64,000 nucleotides of DNA. Origin: Listeria costaricensis (GTDB lineage Bacteria; Bacillota; Bacilli; Lactobacillales; Listeriaceae). This document shows positions 57,956 to 64,000 of the stretch, one piece after another (position 1 is the first letter of the stretch; every line of letters begins with the position of its first letter). Made by a program: the position numbers and the translations under genes. The stretch is from positions 1 to 64,000 of the forward strand of contig NZ_FXUT01000012.1 in assembly GCF_900183385.1 (NCBI RefSeq), in the 5' to 3' direction. The notes under the pieces are model-generated. The model saw only the letters and a program-made list of their open reading frames with translations. It was not told the DNA's origin and ran no database searches.

Positions 57956-58360
57956 ATGGCACGAACAACTGGACAAACATTTGTCAATTTACCGATTCGC
58001 GATGTGGAGGAAACGATGGCCTTTTACCGGGCGCTCGGCTTCGAGTTCAACATGGATTTCAGCGATGAAAAGGCGGCCTGTCTTGTTTTAAATGAGTCGA
58101 CATTTTTGATGCTTTTAACGGAACCATTTTTCAAAACTTTTACGCGGAAAGAAGTGGCGGACTTTTCGGCCAAAACTGGCCATATTGTCTCACTGACCTT
58201 TTCATCAAAAGAAGAAGTGAACCAAATCTATGAAGCCGCAGTGTCGAACGGTGCAGAAAAAGCGATGGACCCTCAGGGGGACGACTTCATGTATTACCGC
58301 AGCTTTTATGATCCAAATGGTCACCTGTTTGAAATTATGACGATGCACGCTCCTTCTTAA
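57956..58360 (+). CDS. VOC family glyoxalase-like protein
   Basis: The 134-residue protein has FVNLPIRDVEETMAFYRALGF and YDPNGHLFEI, typical of single-domain VOC proteins with metal ligands in both halves. Substrate unknown. Two adjacent ATGs (57953, 57956) follow AAAGGAGG; the second has better spacing. Confidence 0.85.
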   Translation: MARTTGQTFVNLPIRDVEETMAFYRALGFEFNMDFSDEKAACLVLNESTFLMLLTEPFFKTFTRKEVADFSAKTGHIVSLTFSSKEEVNQIYEAAVSNGAEKAMDPQGDDFMYYRSFYDPNGHLFEIMTMHAPS

Positions 58361-58462
58361 TTTAAAGAGAGACGGATTTTTTCTTTAACTTTTATTTCTA
58401 TTTCCTTAGTCCCATTTTGAGTTTTCGGACCTATAATGGGTATTATAAAAGGAGGAAGAAAC

Positions 58463-59332
58463 ATGAAAAAATTCGTCTTTGCACTTATTATTATTCTTAT
58501 TGCTGGTTGTGTGTATATTTTCTTCTCGGGGAGTACGAGTTCAACAAAAATCAAAAATTCCGTCAGCACAATGACTGGGAATGGTCCTTCTGTCAGCGCG
58601 AAAAGCGCAGCTGCGTTAGATTATACAAATAGCTCGATTTATTACAAGAAAAATGAAGATGAACCGCTGGCGATTGCCAGTATTTCCAAATTGATGACTG
58701 TTTATCTTGCATATGATGCTCTTCAAGATGGCAAATTAAGCTGGGATGAAACCTTGACACTTGAACCGCTGAATGATGCACAAGCCGTATCGCTCGGTCG
58801 AATCAGCGGAAATACAGAATACACAGTGGATGATTTGATGAATGCCACACTGGTTTACTCAGCAAACGATGCGGCAGAAACACTTGGCTATGCGATCGCT
58901 AAAAACAAATTTGTGGATAAAATGAACCAAACGGCTAAAAAACTTGGGATGAATGATACCAAATATGTGAGTGCAAGCGGACTAGATAAAAACGGCGTTG
59001 CAGCTACCTCCACAGCGCATGACTTGCTGATTTTAAGTAAAGAAATACTTGATAAATATCCAGAAATTCTTTCCATTACCAAGCAATCCGAAGTGGAGCT
59101 CAGTGATGGCACTTACCTTCCCTCTACTAATGAAATGTTGACAAACGGGACGGTCAAAGGTGTCGACGGTCTTAAAACTGGCTTTACAGATGAGGCTGGC
59201 TACTGCTTTATCGGGACAGCCAAGCAAAATGACAAACGAATGATTGTGGTTGTTCTTGGCGAAAAAGAATCAGATTTGCGCTTCCAAACAGCTGAAACAC
59301 TCTTAAAATACGGATTTGATGAAAATAAATAA
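58463..59332 (+). CDS. D-alanyl-D-alanine carboxypeptidase (S11 family)
   Basis: The 289-residue serine-type enzyme has SxxK (S73-K76 in IASISKL), SxN (S143-N145 in VYSAND) and KTG at 248-250, so it should trim D-Ala from peptidoglycan stem peptides. The C-terminal PBP5 beta domain is absent. The N-terminus is one hydrophobic helix (4-22) that contains IAGC, but the hydrophobic run continues past the cysteine, so a membrane anchor seems more likely than a lipoprotein. Start chosen behind AAAGGAGG. Confidence 0.9.
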   Translation: MKKFVFALIIILIAGCVYIFFSGSTSSTKIKNSVSTMTGNGPSVSAKSAAALDYTNSSIYYKKNEDEPLAIASISKLMTVYLAYDALQDGKLSWDETLTLEPLNDAQAVSLGRISGNTEYTVDDLMNATLVYSANDAAETLGYAIAKNKFVDKMNQTAKKLGMNDTKYVSASGLDKNGVAATSTAHDLLILSKEILDKYPEILSITKQSEVELSDGTYLPSTNEMLTNGTVKGVDGLKTGFTDEAGYCFIGTAKQNDKRMIVVVLGEKESDLRFQTAETLLKYGFDENK

Positions 59333-59345
59333 TGCGTTCGATACC

Positions 59346-59378
59346 GGCCTTTCTGTTCAGCGGAAAGGCTATTTTTTT
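59346..59378 (+). terminator. Terminator of the carboxypeptidase gene
   Basis: GCCTTTC/GAAAGGC stem followed by seven T. Confidence 0.8.
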
Positions 59379-59472
59379 GACGATATTTTTATTTGTTTTT
59401 ACTGAATTTTCTTCCTTTGCTATTTTGCGACTAAACTAGTTGCTATTTTTTCAAGCAAGTGGCATTGTAGAA

Positions 59473-59500
59473 TTGACAACGATGTTTTACTTCATACATA
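59473..59500 (+). promoter_or_regulatory. Candidate promoter of kbl-tdh
   Basis: TTGACA and TACATA separated by 16 bp, about 70 bp before kbl. The -10 match is moderate. Confidence 0.5.
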
Positions 59501-59570
59501 ACTTAGGGCACCTCTTGTACAGTCTGAAAAATGGAACGGGTTCTTAGCGGAACACTAGGAGGAATCAGGT

Positions 59571-60761
59571 ATGACAAGTAAAGTATTAGATGCTTTTTTA
59601 AGCCCACAGCTGGAAGCATTACGTGAACAAGGTCTTTACAATGAAATTGACGCACTGGAAGGGCCAAATGGAGCTGTAATACGAATCCACGGCCGTGAAC
59701 TTATCAATCTTTCCAGCAATAACTACCTGGGATTTGCAAATGATGAACGTCTGAAAGAAAAAGCAGTGGCCGCAACGAACGAATTTGGCGTTGGAGCCGG
59801 GGCTGTTCGGACGATCAACGGCACAATGAGCATCCATGACGAGCTGGAGAAAAAAATCGCCACCTTTAAGCATACAGAAGCTGCCATCGCTTTTCAATCC
59901 GGCTTCAACTGCAACATGGGGGCTATTTCTGCTGTCATGACGAAAAAAGATGCGATCATTTCGGACGAGCTGAATCACGCTTCGATCATTGACGGCTGCC
60001 GCTTGTCCGGTGCCAAAATCATTCGGGCGCGTCATCAGGACATGGCTCACTTACGCGAACTGGCAAAAGCAGCGACTGAAAGCGGCGAATATGAAAAAGT
60101 CATGTATATTTGTGATGGCGTTTTTTCGATGGATGGAGACGTGGCCAAGCTACCGGAAATCGTGGAAATTGCAGAAGAATTCGGGCTGATCACCTATATT
60201 GATGATGCCCATGGTTCAGGCGTAATGGGCGCTGGTGCTGGAACGGTCAAACATTTTGGGCTATCGGACAAAATTGACTTCCAAATTGGCACACTTTCTA
60301 AGGCAGTCGGCGTGGTGGGCGGCTATGTGGCGGGCAGTCAGAAGCTGATCGACTGGCTGAAGGTTCGGGCGAGACCCTTTCTATTTTCGACATCGCTTAC
60401 GCCAAGTTCGGCTGCTGCCTGTATCGAAGCGTTCGACATTATGGCAAATAGTCCGGAGACGATCGAACGCTTGTGGGAAAATGGCCGCTATTTGAAAAAC
60501 GGCTTGAAGGAGCTAGGCTTTGATATTGGCCATTCAGAGACCCCCATCACGCCTTGCATCATCGGAGACGAAAACCTAACGCAGCAATTCTCGCACCGGC
60601 TACTTGAAGAAGGCGTCTATGCAAAAGCGATTGTTTTCCCGACAGTCCCACGCGGCACCGGCCGGGTACGCAACATGCCGACCGCCGCACACACACGTGA
60701 AATGCTCGATGAGGTGCTAGCTGTTTATGCCAAAGTCGGCAAAGAATTAGGCGTGATTTAA
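59571..60761 (+). CDS. kbl: Glycine C-acetyltransferase (2-amino-3-ketobutyrate CoA ligase)
   Basis: The 396-residue PLP enzyme splits 2-amino-3-ketobutyrate with CoA to glycine and acetyl-CoA. The PLP lysine is K244 in TLSKAVG, at the same number as in E. coli [13 protein letters not shown] and NYLGFAND fit the alpha-oxoamine synthase family. Pairing with tdh downstream favours KBL over 8-amino-7-oxononanoate synthase. ATG follows AGGAGGAA. Confidence 0.93.
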   Translation: MTSKVLDAFLSPQLEALREQGLYNEIDALEGPNGAVIRIHGRELINLSSNNYLGFANDERLKEKAVAATNEFGVGAGAVRTINGTMSIHDELEKKIATFKHTEAAIAFQSGFNCNMGAISAVMTKKDAIISDELNHASIIDGCRLSGAKIIRARHQDMAHLRELAKAATESGEYEKVMYICDGVFSMDGDVAKLPEIVEIAEEFGLITYIDDAHGSGVMGAGAGTVKHFGLSDKIDFQIGTLSKAVGVVGGYVAGSQKLIDWLKVRARPFLFSTSLTPSSAAACIEAFDIMANSPETIERLWENGRYLKNGLKELGFDIGHSETPITPCIIGDENLTQQFSHRLLEEGVYAKAIVFPTVPRGTGRVRNMPTAAHTREMLDEVLAVYAKVGKELGVI

Positions 60762-60857
60762 AGGCTGTGAAGATTCCTTGCGACAGACGCTTTTCTTTTG
60801 GATTTTTGACACCCTGCTGGAATTTCTTCCCTGAAAGAACGTATTTCTGGAGGATGA

Positions 60858-61823
60858 ATGATGAAAAAAATCTTAATTACCGGCTGCTTCGGTCAAATCG
60901 GCTCGGAGCTGACCATGCGATTACGCCGCGATTATGGGAACGACCAAGTGATTGCAACAGATATTCGCCGCATTGAAGGAAGTCCGCTGCTTGAGCATGG
61001 CCCCTTTGAAATTTTGGATGTGATGGATCAGCGTGCCATGCACCGGCTAGCTGAAAAATATCAGGTCGACACCTTGATTCATCTAGCCGCTCTCCTGTCA
61101 GCTGTTGCCGAAGCTAAGCCACAACTTGCCTGGCAGCTCAATATGGGCGGTTTAATGAATGCACTGGAAGTAGCTCGCGAACTAAATTTGAAATTTTTCA
61201 CACCAAGCTCAATCGGTTGTTTTGGTCCGGAAACGCCTGCTGATCACACACCGCAAGATACCATCCAGCGCCCGACGACCATGTACGGTGTCACCAAAGT
61301 AGCTGGCGAACTGTTGGCCGACTATTATTACACCAAGTTCGGAGTTGACACGCGTGGCGTCCGCTTTCCCGGTCTGATTTCCCATAAGACGCTACCCGGC
61401 GGAGGGACGACCGACTATGCGGTCGACATTTACTATGAAGCAATCAAACGAAACCGCTACACCTCGTACATTGCGGCAGACACATACATGGACATGATGT
61501 ATATGCCTGATGCGATCGAGGCGATTGTACGGCTGCTCGAGGCAGATCCGGCTCGTCTGATTCATCGCAATGCTTTTAATATTACAGCGATGAGTTTTTC
61601 ACCAGCCGAAATTGCTGCTTCCATTCAAAAATATCTGCCTGATTTTAAAATGGACTATCAAGTAGATCCAGTCCGGCAAAAAATTGCTGAAAGCTGGCCG
61701 AATTCACTAGATGCCCGCTGCGCCAAGGACGAATGGGATTTTGCCCCCGCCTACGACTTGGATACCATGACACAAGACATGCTTGAAAAATTGAGCAAAA
61801 AACTCGGCAGCACGACTGCATAA
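60858..61823 (+). CDS. tdh: L-threonine 3-dehydrogenase, NAD-epimerase type
   Basis: The 321-residue short-chain dehydrogenase/epimerase-fold protein has GCFGQIGSEL near the N-terminus and the catalytic YGVTK (Tyr-x-x-x-Lys). TPSSIGCFGP and RGVRFPGLIS match the threonine dehydrogenase branch. It oxidises threonine to 2-amino-3-ketobutyrate for Kbl. Two ATGs (60858, 60861) follow GGAGG; the second has better spacing. Separated from kbl by 96 nt with no terminator. Confidence 0.9.
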   Translation: MMKKILITGCFGQIGSELTMRLRRDYGNDQVIATDIRRIEGSPLLEHGPFEILDVMDQRAMHRLAEKYQVDTLIHLAALLSAVAEAKPQLAWQLNMGGLMNALEVARELNLKFFTPSSIGCFGPETPADHTPQDTIQRPTTMYGVTKVAGELLADYYYTKFGVDTRGVRFPGLISHKTLPGGGTTDYAVDIYYEAIKRNRYTSYIAADTYMDMMYMPDAIEAIVRLLEADPARLIHRNAFNITAMSFSPAEIAASIQKYLPDFKMDYQVDPVRQKIAESWPNSLDARCAKDEWDFAPAYDLDTMTQDMLEKLSKKLGSTTA

Positions 61824-61830
61824 ACATAGA

Positions 61831-61888
61831 AGAGCCCGGAAAACGCGCCTCCTTTTTCACAAAGCGCAGTTTCCGGGCTCTTTTTTCT
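61831..61888. terminator. Bidirectional terminator overlapping the end of rpiR
   Basis: GAGCCCGGAAA/TTTCCGGGCTC stem with inner GCGC pairs, with six T on plus. The 3' arm lies inside the last codons of the convergent rpiR gene. Confidence 0.85.
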
Positions 61889-62660
61889 CATTTTCAGCGA
61901 CTATTCGCTGATTTTTATAGAGATTATATTTGACAAATAGGAGTTCAGCAACCAAGTATAGGCTCGCCGTCGACTCAAAGCTTTGCGAACTCTTGTTGTC
62001 AAAATGAATGCTTGTATTTTTAATATAGATATTTTCTTTACTAAGTGTTGCCAGTGTACTATTTTTCAATTTAGAGATTGAAATAACAGCAACGTTCATC
62101 AGCTTCAACTGTCTGGCCACAGATACGACATTTTCAGATTCACCATCTAGAGAAATCAAAATCACCAGATCATCTGCTTCGACGATATTAAAAAACTCCT
62201 TATTCAAAGTGATCGCGTCAAAGTCATAAAAGCAGTCCCCACCATGCAAAAAAAGACGTTTCAGCTGACGCGCTACAGCCATTTGGTAATCTCCTGAGCC
62301 AAAAATAAACACCCGCTTGGCTTGATGGATAAGCCGGCAGATCGGCAAAAAATCCTTCTTACTGATTTCCTCGATCGTCCTAGTATACCCTTCTGCAATC
62401 AGCTCCACCGAATCATTTTCCATTTTCATCCCCTTTTCAAGATCCAGCTTGATATGCACCTTCAGCTCACTATAGCCGTCAAAAGAGATCTTTTTGGCAA
62501 AACGAAGAATGGTCGTTCGCGAAACGTTACAAGCTGCCGCCAGGTCATTAATACTCATGGAACAGCATTTTTCCTTGTTAGCTCGAATATATGTCCAAAT
62601 ATGAAGATCATTTTCATTCAGTCGATCGTAATACCTGTTCACCAGTTCTTCCAGTTTCAT
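61857..62660 (-). CDS. RpiR-family regulator of the alpha-glucoside PTS (GlvR-like)
   Basis: The 267-residue protein has an N-terminal RpiR helix-turn-helix (SINDLAAACNVSRTTILRFAKKI) and a SIS domain (FIFGSGDYQMAVARQLKRL, LISLDGESENVV). It is divergent from the EIIC gene, so it probably controls it in response to a phosphorylated disaccharide, as GlvR does in B. subtilis. Start at 62660 behind AGAGGG; the upstream in-frame ATG lacks a site. Its last codons double as a terminator arm. Confidence 0.85.
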   Translation of the reverse strand: MKLEELVNRYYDRLNENDLHIWTYIRANKEKCCSMSINDLAAACNVSRTTILRFAKKISFDGYSELKVHIKLDLEKGMKMENDSVELIAEGYTRTIEEISKKDFLPICRLIHQAKRVFIFGSGDYQMAVARQLKRLFLHGGDCFYDFDAITLNKEFFNIVEADDLVILISLDGESENVVSVARQLKLMNVAVISISKLKNSTLATLSKENIYIKNTSIHFDNKSSQSFESTASLYLVAELLFVKYNLYKNQRIVAENEKKEPGNCAL

Positions 62661-62686
62661 GACGCTATTCCCTCTTCTCATGTGTT

Positions 62687-62734
62687 TGGTAACGCTTTCT
62701 GATTTATTGTAGCATTAAAGACTTGACGGCTCAA
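62687..62734 (-). promoter_or_regulatory. rpiR promoter with cre site at the transcription start
   Basis: On minus, TTGAGC and TACAAT are separated by 17 bp (62706-62734). AGAAAGCGTTACCA (62687-62700) matches the cre consensus at 13 of 14 positions and covers the start site. Confidence 0.7.
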
Positions 62735-62823
62735 GAAACCTTTTTTAAAACCCCATGTGAAATATCCCGTTTTTTGTGAAAAATCCCCAATTATGAAATG
62801 ATGAGATAAATGCCCTGAACGTA

Positions 62824-62852
62824 TTGTAAAGCCCTTTCACCACCACTACAAT
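62824..62852 (+). promoter_or_regulatory. Promoter of the alpha-glucoside PTS gene
   Basis: TTGTAA and TACAAT separated by 17 bp, 47 bp upstream of the EIIC start. Confidence 0.7.
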
Positions 62853-62860
62853 ATACAGTA

Positions 62861-62874
62861 ATAAGACGTCTTAT
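62861..62874. promoter_or_regulatory. Perfect palindrome, candidate RpiR operator
   Basis: ATAAGACGTCTTAT is a perfect 14-bp palindrome just downstream of the -10 of the PTS promoter, where a repressor would block transcription. Confidence 0.55.
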
Positions 62875-62899
62875 AAAATAAAAAGGAGGTTTTACCTAT

Positions 62900-64000
62900 A
62901 TGATGAAAAAGGTGCAACGCTTTGGCGGAGCCATGCTTACACCAGTGCTACTCTTTTCATTCGCCGGAATTGTCGTCGGATTTGCTATTTTATTTATGAA
63001 TCCAGATATTATGGGAGGACTAGCAGATCCTGACAGTTTGTGGTATCAGGTTTGGAACGTTATCGCTGAAGGAGCCTGGACTGTTTTCCGGCAAATGCCA
63101 CTACTCTTTGTTATTGGTTTGCCGATCGGGCTGGCCAAAAAGGAGAGCGGGCGAGCTTGTTTGGAAGCACTTGTTACTTACATTACATTCAATTATTTTC
63201 TTGCAGCTATATTAACGACTTGGGGCAGCTTCTTCGGGGTCGATATGACACAAGAAGTTGGCGGCACAAGTGGTCTTGCAATGGTTGCCAGTGTGAAAAC
63301 GCTCGACACGGGGATGTTTGGCGCACTGATCATTTCAGGCATCGTCGTTTACCTGCATAATCGTTACTTTGATACAGAACTGCCAGAAGTTCTCGGCGTT
63401 TTTCGCGGCACATCCTTTGTGGTGATCTTAGGCTTTATTGTCATGCTGCCAATCGCTTTCCTATTTGCATTTGTTTGGCCATATTTCCAGTCCCTAATGC
63501 TTGGCCTGCAAGATTTCTTCATCGCAAGCGGCAATATCGGCGTGTGGGTCTACTCATTCCTGCAAGAAATTCTGATTCCAACTGGATTACATCACTTTAT
63601 TTACGCCCCGTTTGCATATGACAATGCCGTTGTCCCTGGTGGAATGGCAGCCTACTGGGCAACACATCTTGGCGATTTCCAAACGACCGCACACTCACTC
63701 AAAGAAATGTACCCAGCTGGCGGCTTTGCCCTTTCCGGTATGTCCAAAGTGTTCGGTTCAATCGGGATTGTCTTCGCTTTTTACAAAACGGCTCGTCCCG
63801 AAAAAAGAAAAGCCGTACTTGGCTTGATGATTCCAGTGGCCGCAACAGCAGTCTTTGCCGGCATTACCGAACCGCTTGAATTCACCTTCCTATTCGTTGC
63901 ACCTGTTTTATTCGTTGTCCACGCGCTTCTAGCTGCGACCGCTTCGACAGTTGCCTATGCGTTTGGTGTTGTGGGGGATTTCGGCGGCGGACTGATCAAC
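62900..64000 (+). CDS. Alpha-glucoside PTS EIIC (EIICB), truncated by window end
   Basis: An open frame of 367 codons runs off the window. It encodes a glucose-family EIIC of the MalP/AglA/GlvC (alpha-glucoside) branch: MKKVQRFGGAMLTPVLLF at the start, KKESGRACLEA, then PTGLHHFIYAPF and the conserved ITEPLEFTFLF. An EIIB domain would follow beyond the window. Start at 62900 or 62903 behind AAAGGAGG. With the RpiR regulator it resembles the B. subtilis glv system for maltose-type sugars. Confidence 0.88.
   Translation, partial: MMKKVQRFGGAMLTPVLLFSFAGIVVGFAILFMNPDIMGGLADPDSLWYQVWNVIAEGAWTVFRQMPLLFVIGLPIGLAKKESGRACLEALVTYITFNYFLAAILTTWGSFFGVDMTQEVGGTSGLAMVASVKTLDTGMFGALIISGIVVYLHNRYFDTELPEVLGVFRGTSFVVILGFIVMLPIAFLFAFVWPYFQSLMLGLQDFFIASGNIGVWVYSFLQEILIPTGLHHFIYAPFAYDNAVVPGGMAAYWATHLGDFQTTAHSLKEMYPAGGFALSGMSKVFGSIGIVFAFYKTARPEKRKAVLGLMIPVAATAVFAGITEPLEFTFLFVAPVLFVVHALLAATASTVAYAFGVVGDFGGGLIN

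Noticed and set aside
58463-58530. Lipobox-like IAGC in the carboxypeptidase N-terminus
   Set aside because: The hydrophobic stretch continues beyond the cysteine, so a transmembrane anchor is more likely; kept only as a note.
62831-62841. Second cre site at the PTS promoter (TGTAAAGCCCTTTCA region)
   Set aside because: Lacks the central CG required in cre sites and is one base too long.

Overview
The window looks like chromosome of a Listeria-lineage Firmicute. The protein families and their order match blocks I remember from L. monocytogenes: gdhA / lactonase / phosphoglycerate mutase / POT transporter / butanol dehydrogenase / CbpA (the lmo0553-0560 area), metX-metY with an HdeD-like protein and a Crp/Fnr regulator (the lmo0594-0597 area), a WxL locus, sufCDSUB, metNPQ, a CesRK-type two-component system, thioredoxin/gcvH/Spx-like/RodA, and a haem/siderophore ABC transporter (the lmo2411-2431 area). 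These blocks are joined in a different order and contain extra genes, so this is probably a more distant Listeria such as an L. grayi-like species rather than L. monocytogenes. That is inference from synteny and family recall; no search was run.

Layout. 1-3.3 kb: gdhA and a lactonase, with two convergent small-RNA candidates between them. 3.3-11.7 kb: DUF4291 protein, phosphoglycerate mutase, di/tripeptide transporter, alcohol dehydrogenase, HelD-type helicase, SUKH protein, and the c-di-AMP binding protein CbpA. 11.8-15.9 kb: HdeD-like protein, an S-box-controlled metY-metX operon, and a Crp/Fnr regulator. 16.2-18.6 kb: a WxL cell-surface operon. 19-24.2 kb: the SUF Fe-S operon. 24.4-30.5 kb: inserted CopB copper ATPase, a lipoprotein and a large WxL surface protein. 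30.6-33.4 kb: metQ-metP-metN with a second S-box. 33.4-42.4 kb: small membrane protein, CesK/CesR, CDF transporter, thioredoxin, GcvH, Spx-like protein, RodA/FtsW, and a Fur-type iron uptake operon. 42.4-49.5 kb: SdpI-like and DUF817 membrane proteins, an acetyltransferase, and an RpiR-controlled amino-sugar locus (NanE, HAD phosphatase, DUF4127, PTS EIIC). 49.7-54.8 kb: PadR/DUF1048/ABC exporter operon, a fused Ada, an AdhR-like MerR and a VOC protein. 54.9-64 kb: an orphan LicT antiterminator with its own RAT leader, MurJ-type flippase, small proteins, a DD-carboxypeptidase, threonine degradation (kbl-tdh), and an RpiR / alpha-glucoside PTS divergent pair cut off by the window end.

Functional themes are methionine supply (two SAM riboswitches), sulfur and iron metabolism (SUF, Fur-boxed uptake), cell-envelope biology (WxL proteins, RodA, MurJ, carboxypeptidase, CesRK) and carbon-source regulation (cre sites, RpiR regulators, LicT/RAT). 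The most interesting material is in the non-coding DNA: an LhrC-like three-UCCC small RNA beside a second small RNA at 1.7-2.0 kb, a complete CcpA plus RAT/terminator leader in front of licT, and tandem 11-bp direct repeats at two promoters. No tRNA, rRNA, CRISPR array, insertion sequence or prophage was seen.
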